Source: Halothiobacillus sp.
GTDB lineage: Bacteria; Pseudomonadota; Gammaproteobacteria; Halothiobacillales; Halothiobacillaceae
DNA: 64,000 bases
NCBI GenBank assembly: GCA_016278265.1
Contig: JADQCE010000001.1
Span: 496,001 to 560,000, forward strand
Reading direction: 5' to 3'
The translations under genes were made by a program, and so were the position numbers. The stretch's first letter is position 1. Each line of letters opens with the position of its first letter. Shown here one piece after another: positions 35,018 to 44,716 of the stretch. The notes below the pieces were generated by a model. That model was not told where the DNA came from, did no database searches, and saw nothing but the letters and a program-made list of their open reading frames with translations.

Positions 35018-36045
35018 AGTGTTCTCGACCGAATCAAAGCGATGAATAAAGGAGCGCCGATCAAAGCCGTGAACAATCCCAGGGGGAGCTCCTGGGGGGC
35101 GGTTAGAGTCCGGGCGAGTAGGTCGCTTAGGGTGACGAGAAGTGCGCCGACCAGGGCCACCAGCGGAAGGGTTGTGCGCTGGTCGACCCCGGCGACGAGA
35201 CGAACCAGATGGGGGGCGACGAGGCCGATGAAGCCGACGGGGCCGGCCACAGCTACCGCCGCGGCGGTAAGCGCGACGGCAAGACTCACAAAACCGAGGC
35301 GAAGCCATGTAACGGTTCCACCCAAGGAGCGCGCCACGCTATCTTCCAAATGCATCAGGTTAAGCCACCGGGCGGTGGCGAGAGAAAGCGCGAGCCCCGC
35401 AAGGGCCCACGGGAGAATCTGGCCGGCGTGGGACCAGCCGCGCCCCTGCAGGCCGCCGGCTAGCCAACTGTAGAGTTGTTGGGCCTGGGCGCCAGAGAAC
35501 AATAGAAAGGCGGTGACCAGAGCCGAGGCCAGCGCGGTGACCGCCATGCCGGCCAAGGCCAGCATCAACGGCGAGAATCCGCTGCGCGCGGCCAGGAGAA
35601 ATGTCAGGGTGGCGGCGCACGCTCCCCCGAGCATGCCGATGACGGGAAGCCAGGTTGCGTCCACCTGCCATGCCACTTGCGCCATCACCACGGCCATCGA
35701 GGCTCCCGCAACCACACCCGTAATGCCGGGTGACGCCAATGGGTTGCGGGTAACGGTCTGCATCAGTTGGCCGGCGATGCCGAGGCTCGCGCCAACCAGT
35801 AGCCCGACAAGAAAGCGCGGCAAACGCAATTCCAGCACCAGAATGGAGGCCATGCCGCCGTCCCGTCCGGACAGTACATCGAAGAACTGATGTGATGACA
35901 ACGGCACGCTGCCACTCACCATCGCCAGCGCGCCAACACCGAGGATGGCGACGATAAGGCCCACGCTCCACGCGACGAACAAGGTTCGCCCGAGCGATAT
36001 AGCTCCCGGCGCACCGGTAGCGGATGAGTCAAGTGCGTTGCTCAT
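35014..36045 (-). CDS. pvuC: Iron-siderophore ABC permease (FecCD family, PvuC-like)
   Basis: This is a 343-residue polytopic protein. The family pattern is 'RLPRFLVGLLVGASLGIAGQLMQTVTRNPLASPGITGVVAGA', 'AGPVGFIGLVAPHLVRLVAG', ending 'GAPLFIALIRSRTL'. It overlaps both neighbours by 4 bp (binding protein upstream, second permease downstream). Confidence 0.88.
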   Translation of the reverse strand: MSNALDSSATGAPGAISLGRTLFVAWSVGLIVAILGVGALAMVSGSVPLSSHQFFDVLSGRDGGMASILVLELRLPRFLVGLLVGASLGIAGQLMQTVTRNPLASPGITGVVAGASMAVVMAQVAWQVDATWLPVIGMLGGACAATLTFLLAARSGFSPLMLALAGMAVTALASALVTAFLLFSGAQAQQLYSWLAGGLQGRGWSHAGQILPWALAGLALSLATARWLNLMHLEDSVARSLGGTVTWLRLGFVSLAVALTAAAVAVAGPVGFIGLVAPHLVRLVAGVDQRTTLPLVALVGALLVTLSDLLARTLTAPQELPLGLFTALIGAPLFIALIRSRTL

Positions 36046-37004
36046 CGGTACGCGTGACTGGCGATGTCGGCGGGTAGCTCGGGGCGGTCATAAATTTCGG
36101 GGTAGAGTCGCCAGGCCATCTCGTCGAGGATCATGCGGCGAGCGATGGGCCCGCCGCCCTCCTTCCAATGGGGTCCGACTTCGAAGACCCGACCGTTTTT
36201 CACCGCATCGAGATAGGGCCATACCGGGTTGTTGGCGAAGGCCCGTTTGCTACCCGTGGCAAACAGGAAGATGACGTCCGGATTGAGGGCGAGCAACTTC
36301 TCCAGGCTAATGGTGTAGCCGAAAGGGATGGTTTGCTCCGGCGTTGGCGATGCACCGGCGGCATTCGTAGCGTTGAGGTGTTCGAGTAACGCGGCACTCA
36401 GGAAATGATCGTAGTACGCGAAGGGCGTTTCGCCGGCGCCCGCCAGTAGGATCGCGCTGACTTCTCCGGGGGCATCGGCGAATTCGTTGAGTCGTGCGTC
36501 GAAAGATCGATTCAGTGCCTCACCCTCGGCGTGTTGGCCAAGCGCCATCGCAATGCCTTCAATTGCCCGTCGACTGTCTTCCAGGCTGACCACGTCGAAG
36601 GCGAGGAACGGTGCGATGGCTTCGAGCTGGCGAGCATGGGGTTCGGTGTAGCGGTGTATGCCGATAATCAGATCGGGGTTCAGCTCGGTGAGCCGTTCCA
36701 GGTTGGTGTTGGCCCGCTGCCCGAGGCTCTGGGTCTCGGCCAACGACTTCCCGAGATAACCAGGTACCGGTTCGCTGCCGAAGGTCGACGCACCCACGGG
36801 CGAAACACCGAGCGCCACCAGTGTGTCGGCAGCGAACGTGGAAATGGCCGCGACCCGTTCGGCGTCCATTGCCTTGATCGGGGTGCCCCGGTCATCGTGC
36901 AAGGATTCGGCGAGAGCCTTCTGATCGACGCTGACGCCTAGAACGAGTCCCAGCGTAATGAAGAGCACCGCATTGCTGACGGCGGGAGCCTTAAAACGGG
37001 ACAT
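36042..37004 (-). CDS. pvuB: Periplasmic siderophore-binding protein (PvuB/FecB-like)
   Basis: This is a 320-residue protein with a signal peptide (SNAVLFITLGLVLGVSVDQKALA). It is a class III binding protein: 'RVAAISTFAADTLVALGVSPVGAST', 'LNPDLIIGIHRYTEPHARQLEAIAPFLAF', 'LLALNPDVIFLFATG'. It delivers ferric siderophore to the permeases. It starts the pvuBCDE-like operon. The 800 bp upstream contain transposon debris, which separates it from the biosynthesis genes. Confidence 0.86.
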   Translation of the reverse strand: MSRFKAPAVSNAVLFITLGLVLGVSVDQKALAESLHDDRGTPIKAMDAERVAAISTFAADTLVALGVSPVGASTFGSEPVPGYLGKSLAETQSLGQRANTNLERLTELNPDLIIGIHRYTEPHARQLEAIAPFLAFDVVSLEDSRRAIEGIAMALGQHAEGEALNRSFDARLNEFADAPGEVSAILLAGAGETPFAYYDHFLSAALLEHLNATNAAGASPTPEQTIPFGYTISLEKLLALNPDVIFLFATGSKRAFANNPVWPYLDAVKNGRVFEVGPHWKEGGGPIARRMILDEMAWRLYPEIYDRPELPADIASHAYR

Positions 37005-37383
37005 GGCGGGTACGGAGTGTGCTGAGCAGATGGCTGTTGTGTTGACCGATCCACGGAGCGTCGGTCGGAGTATCGGTCTGTGGGCTTAGGGCCGCGAGGT
37101 GCGCAGAAACATGCGGGCAGGGCGTCGCGAACTGAGCCTGGTTCGGGTGCGAGGGAATTGATGGGTGCATGTGTCTCCCTGTCCGGCGTGAATGGGCGAA
37201 GAATTGTAAGCGAAAGAGGAATGGTTTGCATTCCGGGTTGGGTTGGGTTTTCTCGGGAGCATTCAGAACCTCATGTTGAAACGCATCGAGCAGCAGTTTG
37301 GCCCGATCGACCGGCTGCCGCATCTAGTCCAGTGGCTTTCGGACAAGGGCGGTTCATGCATTGCGAACCAGAACCGGGCCTTA
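37005..37383. promoter_or_regulatory. Upstream region of pvuB-like gene with a 6-5-6 dyad
   Basis: No gene is seen. A perfect inverted repeat GGAATG-N5-CATTCC lies at 37218-37234 and could be an operator. No good Fur box is visible before this operon. Confidence 0.3.
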
Positions 37384-37636
37384 GGGAAATTCTGCACGAT
37401 TCGATGACGTCTCTGCGGGCCCTCCAAGGCCTGGATGCAAGGCGCAGCCCGCGTCGCCCTTCACAAGGACTGTAACGCCGCAGATGAGTGCTTGGAGGCC
37501 CGCCCGGACGGGGCTCGCGGGTTTGCCCGCACTCGGCGTTGCCGTCCCTCGACGGCCCCGAGCGATTACCTTGAGCCCGCTTTCGGTCCGGCACCTGAAT
37601 TGCGAAGAGATGCCATCGAATCGTGCAGAGTTACCC
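37384..37636. mobile_element. Small element bounded by inverted repeats (MITE-like)
   Basis: The 16-bp sequence TCTGCACGATTCGATG at 37391-37406 has a perfect inverted copy at 37614-37629. Similarity continues a few bases either side (GGGAAAT/GGGTAAC outside). The ~225 bp between hold no gene. The right end abuts a transposase fragment. It looks like a non-autonomous element or a solo-deleted insertion sequence. Confidence 0.55.
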
Positions 37637-37757
37637 TGGGGCAATGGAACGGCGGAGGCGTTCGTGAAGACGTTCAAGCACCCGTGACTATGTGTCCGTC
37701 AACGACGCGCCAGGCGCGATGATGGTGATGCGGGGCCGGCGGCGATAGAAGGCCGTG
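37637..37757 (+). pseudogene. Fragment of IS3-family (IS2-group) transposase OrfB
   Basis: Frames read 'GNGTAEAFVKTFK' and then, after a shift, 'RDYVSVNDAPGAMMVMRG'. These match the OrfB segment just after the second catalytic Asp. The surrounding transposase sequence is missing. Confidence 0.7.
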
Positions 37758-37811
37758 AGAGAACTGGATATTGACCCCGCCTGACAGAGGCTGCGGGGCG
37801 AGAGTTATTCA

Positions 37812-38576
37812 TTATGTTTCGAATGAGGAGCGCAGCTCGCGGAGTCGGCGAAAAAGGATGCCACGATCCTCTCCCACGAGGAATGTCGTCACCCCCGATT
37901 CCCGCCAACTTTGGTATTGACCTTTGGCTCGAGGGATCGCGCAGAAGTGACGTCCTGCACGTGTGCAGCTCCGGGCCACTTTCTCTAACGCGCGGCGTAC
38001 GCTGTCATGACTGGTGTCGGGCGCTACGCCAAGGTTGTGTGCCAGATCCATTGCGCCTTCGAGTATCCAGTCGACCCCTGGCACCTCCACAATGGCGTCG
38101 ATGTTTTCCACTCCGCGGGACGATTCAATCATCAATACCACCAAAAGCTCGTCGTTTGCGCGTGCCAGATAATCCTCAAGAGAGAGTCGGCCAAAGCCTG
38201 TGGTTCGCCCCCCGGTGATGCCGCGTCGGCCTAGTGGGTGAAAGCGGGCTGCCGCGACGACCTCGCGAGCTTGCTCAGCACTCTCGACTCGCGGCACCAC
38301 CACCCCCATTGCACCGGCGTCCAAGGCGCGCTGGATTGCCCCGGCATCGACCCCGGTCACGCGTACCAAAGGCGTGATGTCGGCACACTCGGCGGCGCGG
38401 ATCATATGCTCCACGGTTTCTGGATTGACGCTAAGGTGTTCCATGTCGAGCACCACGAAATCAAAGCCGGCATGGCCCAACATTTCAACGAGCCAAGGTG
38501 TGGGCACGGAGTTAAGGATCCCGTAGACGCAGTCTCCTCGCTCAAGACGGCGCTTGACTGGATTGATGCCAAGCAT
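37812..38576 (-). CDS. HpcH/HpaI aldolase-family protein, probable siderophore-dedicated citrate synthase (SbnG-like)
   Basis: This is a 254-residue protein. ATG 38576 shares a base with the stop of the decarboxylase gene. The family active-site positions are present: His47 in DMEH, Arg72 in VRVTG, Glu151 in MIES, Asp177 in AMDL. The usual GPxDLS motif reads EGAMDLAHN. Related enzymes SbnG (staphyloferrin B) and AcsB (achromobactin) sit in hydroxycarboxylate siderophore clusters, and SbnG makes citrate from oxaloacetate and acetyl-CoA. Being last in the pvs-like operon, it probably supplies citrate. An aldolase with another role is possible. Confidence 0.75.
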   Translation of the reverse strand: MLGINPVKRRLERGDCVYGILNSVPTPWLVEMLGHAGFDFVVLDMEHLSVNPETVEHMIRAAECADITPLVRVTGVDAGAIQRALDAGAMGVVVPRVESAEQAREVVAAARFHPLGRRGITGGRTTGFGRLSLEDYLARANDELLVVLMIESSRGVENIDAIVEVPGVDWILEGAMDLAHNLGVAPDTSHDSVRRALEKVARSCTRAGRHFCAIPRAKGQYQSWRESGVTTFLVGEDRGILFRRLRELRSSFET

Positions 38577-39778
38577 CAGGTGTCCTCCCCGTCGTCGATG
38601 AAGTGCATGACGGGTGCAGGGTGGCGCAGGAAGTTCTGATGGGAGATGTTCCACGCGTACGCGCCGGCGAAGGTGAACATCAGCATGTCGCCGATGGCTA
38701 GATGGGTGATCTCGACTCGGCGCGCCAGCACGTCTTTGGGAGTGCACAGCTGGCCCACGATGGTTACCGTGGTGTCGGTCAGCCCTTTTTCGCCGTCACC
38801 ACCGGACAGTTGCACGAATGGGTGGCTATGCCCTTGCGCTGCCGGGGTGCGGAAGTGATGGGTGCCGCCTCGGCATACGGCGAACCATTCGCCGTGGTTG
38901 CGCTTCAGGTCCATTACCTCCATTACGTAATAGCCGCAGGGGGCGGTCAAGTAGCGACCACATTCGAAGCGAATGCGATAGCGTTGCATGGGAGGCTCTG
39001 CGAGCCGCCGTTCGAGCCCGTGGCAGAAGCCTGTCCAGTCAAATTGCCGCTCGGGCGTGCGGTAATTGATGCCGATGCCGCCGCCGACGTTGATTTCCTC
39101 GATATCCAAGCGATACCGCTTGCGCCATTGCTCCACCTGGTGAAACAGATCGTCGAGCAGCCTCAGATGGGCGTCGGCGTCGAGTTGGTGCGAAACCAGG
39201 TGAAAATGGAAGCCGCGCAGCTCGATTTTGGGATGTTGCGCGAGGAAAGCGAGGCAGGCCTCGAGGTCGTCGGGGTCAATGCCGAAGGGGGTGGCGGTGC
39301 CGCCCATGGTCAGGGATGTCGAGGGCAAGTTGTCGGTGCGAAGGTTCATGCGCAACAAGACCGCTTGGCGGCGCTCGCCGTGTTCCAAGAGGCGGGCTAG
39401 ACGTTCAAGCTCTGTGAGGCTCTCCACATGGATGAGCTCGACACCGAGATCCAGGGCGAGCGAGAGTTCCGAGACCAGTTTGCCTGGCCCGCCGAACACG
39501 AGCGGAGCCGTCGGGAAGCGTTCACGAATCAACGCCAGCTCTCCGCCCGACGCGGCCTCAAATCCCGCAACCCGGCCGTCGAGGGTGTCCAGTATTGGCG
39601 TCTCGGCATTTGCCTTCACCGCGTAGAACATCTCGCAGCGTTCGGGCAGTGCAGTGATGACGTCGTTGACGTATTGGCGCAACGCCGGAAGGTCATAGAG
39701 ATAGGCGCACAGCGGCGTGTCGTTGGCCGCTTGCAGGCGAGTCGCCTCCTGGGCCATGCGGGCTAGTCGAAATTCCAT
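38576..39778 (-). CDS. pvsE: PLP-dependent amino-acid decarboxylase (PvsE-like)
   Basis: This is a 400-residue fold type III decarboxylase (Orn/DAP/Arg group 2). The PLP lysine is Lys55 in FYAVKAN. Other landmarks are 'ELRGFHFHLVSHQLDADAHL', 'EINVGGGIGINYR', 'FECGRYLTAPCGYYVMEV' and the 'GDMLMFTFAGAYAWN' end. In vibrioferrin synthesis PvsE decarboxylates serine to ethanolamine. The related SbnH acts on a citryl-diaminopropionate intermediate. The start at 39778 overlaps pvsD by 16 bp; an ATG seven codons later avoids the overlap. Confidence 0.8.
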   Translation of the reverse strand: MEFRLARMAQEATRLQAANDTPLCAYLYDLPALRQYVNDVITALPERCEMFYAVKANAETPILDTLDGRVAGFEAASGGELALIRERFPTAPLVFGGPGKLVSELSLALDLGVELIHVESLTELERLARLLEHGERRQAVLLRMNLRTDNLPSTSLTMGGTATPFGIDPDDLEACLAFLAQHPKIELRGFHFHLVSHQLDADAHLRLLDDLFHQVEQWRKRYRLDIEEINVGGGIGINYRTPERQFDWTGFCHGLERRLAEPPMQRYRIRFECGRYLTAPCGYYVMEVMDLKRNHGEWFAVCRGGTHHFRTPAAQGHSHPFVQLSGGDGEKGLTDTTVTIVGQLCTPKDVLARRVEITHLAIGDMLMFTFAGAYAWNISHQNFLRHPAPVMHFIDDGEDT

Positions 39779-41619
39779 TGCGGGTTCCTGGGGTCTTGTG
39801 TGTCGACGGATTTGGCAAAGGGGCTGACCAGCGGCACGTATTCGGAGGCGCTATCGCTGCGCTTGAGGACGCGATTGAGCAGGTTCGTCTTGTTGGGCCA
39901 AGGGGCCCCCTTGAGCACCCGGCTGATCAGCCCTGCTGAGAAGGCGTTGCCGTGACGCCGCTGGTATCGTTTCAGGCTCGATCCGAGACATCGCCATAAC
40001 CGTGTCTCAAGCTCGGCATCGTCGCGCGCCAGGAAGAACACCGCTTGGGCGAGATTGTTGATCAGCAGGCAATAGCCAATGCGCTTGATTCCCAATTCTT
40101 CGGGATAGCGCACCGAAGCCTTGGCGCGTTCGGTGAGGCTCGTCAAGCGCGCATCGGGCCACTGGTCAGGCAGCAACTTGGTGCCTTCCAGGTCGCGGAT
40201 ATAGATGTGACTGGGCAGACCCTGTCGTAGTCCGATCACCACGTTCTGCAGATGTGGCTCGAACACCACCCCGAGTCGGCATAGTGCGAACAGCATTGGG
40301 TGGACCAGCTGCTCGACATAGGTCTCGAACCAGCGCTGTGCCGCTGCGGTTCGGGATAGGCCCTGGTGACGGGCCACGCGCATGACTTCGCGTTCCAGTG
40401 GCGATCCTTGTGAGACCGTATCGGAGAACAGCGCTGCCGCCAGTACCGGCGTGTCGTTCTGCCCCCAGGTCGGGGTCTGACGCAGAATCAGACCGAAGGC
40501 TTCCTGCAGGGCGATGCGCGTCTCCGAGGGGTGGTCGGGAAAGTCGACAGTGACGAACCCGGGTTCGCTCATCAGCGTTAGCGTAGGGAAGGTTGTACTC
40601 AGGGAGCGCGCCTCTTCATCAAGAAGCCGACTTATTGCGACCGCGCTCTCGAGTTCGTACCACGCATTCTTTCGTACACAGTTGGTTAGGCGCACGTGGA
40701 GCGAGCACTTCAGGAAGCGGTCACGGCCGGGTTGAAACAGCGTGCGGACGGAAGCCGTCGGATACCAAGGAGTGCCGGCCGGTCCCAGGTCCAGTAGCCG
40801 ACCGTTCTTGAGCGCCCGGCGCACCGCCGCGAGGCTGCGGATATGCTCGACTTGCCAGGGATGAACCGGTACGGCTCGATATCCGGGCGGCAGAGCGAGA
40901 GTCGGGAGTTGGCGATCAAGCTGTGTGTAGGCATCTTCTTTGAGATGAGACGCTTGTACGAGATCGGCTGAGGCTACTGCGAAATAGTGCAGTTGGAACG
41001 CCGCGCCGAGCTCAGGGGAATAGGCGCGGATGGCGTCGAGAGACACTCCTTCGCGGCTCTTGGGGGTGGGATGGAAGGCGTGTCCGAAGGTCAGCGATTG
41101 CTCTGAGCGCAGGTAGGCCTCATCGCCTTGGCCCCACTCATCGTCAGGGGCGCCCGCGATGAACTCCTCCATTAACTCGACACTGTTGCCTATCTGGGCT
41201 AACAGTTCTTCGTTGAACGGCTGATCGAAACGCAAAGCCAGTTCGTCCAACAGCATGCGTGCCAAGCGCTCCCAGTCCAGTAGCTGCCATGGTTTGCCGA
41301 AGCGGGCGCCGTAGGGTGCCGAGCGGTAGGAGTGATTAAGCGTCACCGAGGGGCGTTCGACTGCTATCAGCACCACCTGGCCACTGCGTGGTAACGAGAT
41401 CTGCAAGACGTGGCCGCCCCATAAACGTCGATGGTGCTGGATCACCTGGGGCCAAGACCGAGCACCGAAGGGACAGTCCAAGTGGAGATCGGCGGCCGGC
41501 GCCGCGATCTCGCGGCAATACGTGTTGAGCAGCGCCCAGATCATCCGGGTTTCCGCTTGGTCTTGAATGTCTTGACGTTTGAACGCTTGTTGCAGTGCGG
41601 CAGACGAGGTGGCGGTCAT
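39763..41619 (-). CDS. pvsD: NRPS-independent siderophore synthetase (IucA/IucC family, PvsD-like)
   Basis: This is a 618-residue protein from ATG 41619, which overlaps the exporter stop (ATGA). NIS-synthetase motifs are visible: 'SLTFGHAFHPTPKSREG', 'VPVHPWQVEHI', 'ASVRTLFQPGRDRFLKCSLHVRLTNCVRKN', 'FEPHLQNVVIGLRQGLPSHIYIRDLEGTKL', and a C-terminal FhuF-like region. It activates a citrate-type carboxylate with ATP and condenses it with an amine or alcohol. It is one of two such enzymes in the operon, as in vibrioferrin loci. Confidence 0.85.
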   Translation of the reverse strand: MTATSSAALQQAFKRQDIQDQAETRMIWALLNTYCREIAAPAADLHLDCPFGARSWPQVIQHHRRLWGGHVLQISLPRSGQVVLIAVERPSVTLNHSYRSAPYGARFGKPWQLLDWERLARMLLDELALRFDQPFNEELLAQIGNSVELMEEFIAGAPDDEWGQGDEAYLRSEQSLTFGHAFHPTPKSREGVSLDAIRAYSPELGAAFQLHYFAVASADLVQASHLKEDAYTQLDRQLPTLALPPGYRAVPVHPWQVEHIRSLAAVRRALKNGRLLDLGPAGTPWYPTASVRTLFQPGRDRFLKCSLHVRLTNCVRKNAWYELESAVAISRLLDEEARSLSTTFPTLTLMSEPGFVTVDFPDHPSETRIALQEAFGLILRQTPTWGQNDTPVLAAALFSDTVSQGSPLEREVMRVARHQGLSRTAAAQRWFETYVEQLVHPMLFALCRLGVVFEPHLQNVVIGLRQGLPSHIYIRDLEGTKLLPDQWPDARLTSLTERAKASVRYPEELGIKRIGYCLLINNLAQAVFFLARDDAELETRLWRCLGSSLKRYQRRHGNAFSAGLISRVLKGAPWPNKTNLLNRVLKRSDSASEYVPLVSPFAKSVDTQDPRNPQWNFD

Positions 41620-42839
41620 GTTCGCGTCCTTTGAGAAGACGAAGGAAGGAGAGAAGTGAGCCGGGGGCTCAAGCTCAAGCAGAGCGCTGCTAATACCCCG
41701 GTCGCGGCCAGAAAGGGGCTCGCCAGGCCAAAAGCCGAGGCCAGAATGCCCGCACTCAGTCCGGCGGCTACACCCGCCCACTTGGCAGCGGCATCGAGGC
41801 GCCCAAACATGCGTCCGATCTGCGTCCGTCTGGCTCCGCTCATCAGCTGATGGAGTGCGATGAAGGCAGCAGTCATGGCCAGGCCCATTGCCAGCCGAGC
41901 CAGAAACATGCCGAACTGTGAAAGCCAATGATCTCCAGTCAATCCGTACTGCGCGCCGCAGGCGACTGCCATGACGGCGAAAGCGAGTAACAAGGTCCGC
42001 CGTGGGCAATGGGGCGTCAGCACCTTGCCAAGGGGGGCGGAAAGCGCGAGATATACCAGGTGGGGCAGACTGAACAGGGCAGCTAGCGTGACCGTGGACA
42101 GCCCGGTGAAGCGGACTTGAAGGTCGGGGATGAAGTAGGGGTAGGTGACTACGCAGGCGAAGGAGAAGCCGAATTGCAGCCACAGCAACAGCCACGGTGA
42201 CACGCTTTCAACCGTATCTTGTGCCTTGTGTTGCGAGCTTCCTTCCGTCGCGTTCCTGGTGTCCGCTCTTTTGTGAGTCGTCTTTCGAACCGGGAGGGTG
42301 GCCATCAACACCGCCGCTGCTAACGGCAACAGCGCGAGCCAAGCGTATAGGTTCAACGGTGATACCGCGCCGATCAGCGCACCGAATAAGATCGGAGCGA
42401 CGACTAGGGCGGCCCGGGCCGAGGCTTGCATGGCCGTAAGTGCCCGAGTCAAACGCCTTCCTTCGAGCTCACGGGCGAGCCAGATGTTGGAGGCTGCGAA
42501 GGTGCCACCAAGAAGCCCTTGTATGGCTAACGCTAAAGCGAAGCCACCCACCGAGTCCGCCTGGCTGGCCAGGAAAAAGCCCAAGGCGAGGCCGAGTTGG
42601 GCTCGGATCAGGGAATGCCGGGCGCCATAGCGGTCGGCGAAGCGCCCCCACCAGGGCGCGGCCAAGGCGGAAAACGCCGTGGGCAGTACATACAACCAAC
42701 CGATGAGGTGAAGTTGGGTGGAGGCGAATTCTTCACTCAACAGGATGGCAAAGAAGGGTGGCATGCCCAGTACCGCCAGTGACGCCACGAAGTGGCTCAA
42801 CATGACGCTCCGAACCTGTTGTTTTGTGCCTTGGTTCAA
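41616..42839 (-). CDS. pvsC: MFS exporter for siderophore (PvsC-like)
   Basis: This is a 407-residue protein with about twelve membrane helices ('VMLSHFVASLAVLGMPPFFAILLSEEF', 'GWLYVLPTAFSALAAPWWGRFADRYGARHS'). The GRFADRYG motif A is typical of MFS drug/metabolite exporters. It lies between the two synthetase genes and is coupled to both by 4-bp overlaps, so it should secrete the product. The start is either TTG 42839 (overlapping the pvsB stop) or ATG 42803. Confidence 0.82.
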   Translation of the reverse strand: MNQGTKQQVRSVMLSHFVASLAVLGMPPFFAILLSEEFASTQLHLIGWLYVLPTAFSALAAPWWGRFADRYGARHSLIRAQLGLALGFFLASQADSVGGFALALAIQGLLGGTFAASNIWLARELEGRRLTRALTAMQASARAALVVAPILFGALIGAVSPLNLYAWLALLPLAAAVLMATLPVRKTTHKRADTRNATEGSSQHKAQDTVESVSPWLLLWLQFGFSFACVVTYPYFIPDLQVRFTGLSTVTLAALFSLPHLVYLALSAPLGKVLTPHCPRRTLLLAFAVMAVACGAQYGLTGDHWLSQFGMFLARLAMGLAMTAAFIALHQLMSGARRTQIGRMFGRLDAAAKWAGVAAGLSAGILASAFGLASPFLAATGVLAALCLSLSPRLTSLLPSSSQRTRT

Positions 42840-44716
42840 GGTGAGCCCCTGAGCGAGGTATCAGAGGGGGGTGTGAATTCGGCCTCGAAAGTCGTCTCTT
42901 TCAGAAAATTCGGCGCCGTCTTGCCGTAGAACTTGTTGATGTCCTTCGCTCCGGTCGTACTCTTGCTGGTCAGGGTGCCGGCGGTTAGCAAGTACTTGGC
43001 GTCGAGAATGTCGCATTCAAAAAGTCGTGTTACTCGCGATCCGTCTTCTGATGGCATGGCGTCGAGGCTTTCAGTCATGGCCTGTCGCACTTCGCCATAG
43101 AGATCCGTCCGTTCGCCGTAACCGTGTGCGGCCATGTGCTCGATCAACGGAGCGACGTTGAGCTGCAGGGTGATGGTGACGAACATCTGTTCCAGCGCCT
43201 GTGGTGACTCGCACCAGATGCGTTGGTCTTCGATCGTCTCTACCAGTCGATATAGCGCCGGCCAACGACTCTCAAGGCTAGCGCGATGGAGTCGGGGTGC
43301 ATCGTTATCCTTCAGCAACAGACGCATCTCTTCGCCTTCGGATAACAGCAGCATCGAGTTCTGCTGATTGGACTCCAGGGCCACGCCATAACGCAGCCAG
43401 AGGGCTAGGTGGATGTCGAAAGTGAGTCGAAGATATTCCCGCAGGAAGCCGCGAACATCGGCGTTGTAGAAACGCTCGGCCAGTTCCGCATAGACCACGG
43501 AACCGTTCGCTGAGTTGGGTGTTTTGTTACGCACCGCGTAGGGGCTCGGCGCAATAAGTCCCGCAACCGATACGATGGTGGCCGCTTCGACTTCCTTTGG
43601 GTAGCGGCGCAGAATGAAACCGAGGAGGGGTTGCTTCGCGACATGGCCCCCCTGGTGTTCATCGGTGAGTAGCAGCCGCCCGCCGATTCGTTCATCTTGG
43701 TCTGCAATGGTGCCGAGCAGGCATTGGACTCGATGACCGTCAGCGATGGTGCTGGGCTTGATCGTCCGGATATTTCGGTTGCCCAGGGTGCGGATGGTCA
43801 GTGGCAGCTTCACGTGCGTGGCGGGATGCTCGGTAAGCATCAAGCTTCGCACCGACAAAGTCGGTTGGACCTCAACCGCTTCCAGTGGCGCCTTGATCAG
43901 GTTCTCGGACAGGCCCGTTTCTTGAAGCATGAGATCGAGGTCGGACGTCCACAGAAAGGGGTGGACGGGCAGGAGTTGATGGTCTACGGCCAGATCGTTT
44001 TCGAGCCCCACTTGTTTGAAGTTTGGCCACCAGTCGGGCAACGCCGTGTCGCTTAGTCGGAAGAGTGCCTTCGGTGCCGCTAGCCAGCGCAGCTTGAAAC
44101 GCGGTTGGAACTCGGGGGCGAAGCGCTCGAGTGCCGCCGCATCGAAACCGAGTTTTGCTCGCGCGGTGGGGTAGTAGGGGTGATCGACGAAAGACGCCAA
44201 GCAGTCGTAGTGGATGAAACGGGTCCACCAGTCATTGGAGAGGAATCGTGGTGTTTCTTGATCTTGGCAGCGGGTGAAGTAATCGCGTTGGGCTTGGCGG
44301 CAAGCCACTCGTTGACACTCGGCTTGGCGACATTCGTCGGCAAAGGCTTGGTAGTACTCACGTGATTCCGCCGCCAAGCCCTCGCCGAGCCAATCGACAA
44401 GGCTTGCCGCGTCCGTGAATGTTTTCACGCCTTCTGTGTCGACGGCTAGCACTGGGCCCTGACGGTAGCGCCATCGTTGCATGAAGCGCTCGGGCGCTAT
44501 TGGAAGCCACAGAGTGCCCGAGGGAAGTGTCGTGATCTCGAGCCAGCGTCCCGGCCCTATGGAATCGATGTCCCGGCCGTTAGACGCGTTTGGTGCCCCG
44601 TTCATCACTCGGGCGTGCTGCGTGATGCCTTGGACATTTTCGCGAAGCAAAGCATTCACGAGGCGCTCAAGCATATAGCGATGGGCCTCAACCCTCGCTG
44701 TGGCGTTGTCAGTCAT
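42836..44716 (-). CDS. pvsB: NRPS-independent siderophore synthetase (IucA/IucC family, PvsB-like)
   Basis: This is a 626-residue protein from ATG 44716, coupled (ATGA) to the ATP-grasp gene. Family motifs are 'LLPVHPFLWTSDLDLML', 'PTLSVRSLMLTEHPATHVKLPLTIRTLGNRNIRTIKPSTIADGHRVQCLL', 'HLALWLRYGVALESNQQNSMLLL' and 'LLLKDNDAPRLHRA'. It is the second synthetase of the pathway. The pair of IucA/C enzymes plus the ATP-grasp protein is the vibrioferrin/xanthoferrin set. Confidence 0.85.
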   Translation of the reverse strand: MTDNATARVEAHRYMLERLVNALLRENVQGITQHARVMNGAPNASNGRDIDSIGPGRWLEITTLPSGTLWLPIAPERFMQRWRYRQGPVLAVDTEGVKTFTDAASLVDWLGEGLAAESREYYQAFADECRQAECQRVACRQAQRDYFTRCQDQETPRFLSNDWWTRFIHYDCLASFVDHPYYPTARAKLGFDAAALERFAPEFQPRFKLRWLAAPKALFRLSDTALPDWWPNFKQVGLENDLAVDHQLLPVHPFLWTSDLDLMLQETGLSENLIKAPLEAVEVQPTLSVRSLMLTEHPATHVKLPLTIRTLGNRNIRTIKPSTIADGHRVQCLLGTIADQDERIGGRLLLTDEHQGGHVAKQPLLGFILRRYPKEVEAATIVSVAGLIAPSPYAVRNKTPNSANGSVVYAELAERFYNADVRGFLREYLRLTFDIHLALWLRYGVALESNQQNSMLLLSEGEEMRLLLKDNDAPRLHRASLESRWPALYRLVETIEDQRIWCESPQALEQMFVTITLQLNVAPLIEHMAAHGYGERTDLYGEVRQAMTESLDAMPSEDGSRVTRLFECDILDAKYLLTAGTLTSKSTTGAKDINKFYGKTAPNFLKETTFEAEFTPPSDTSLRGSP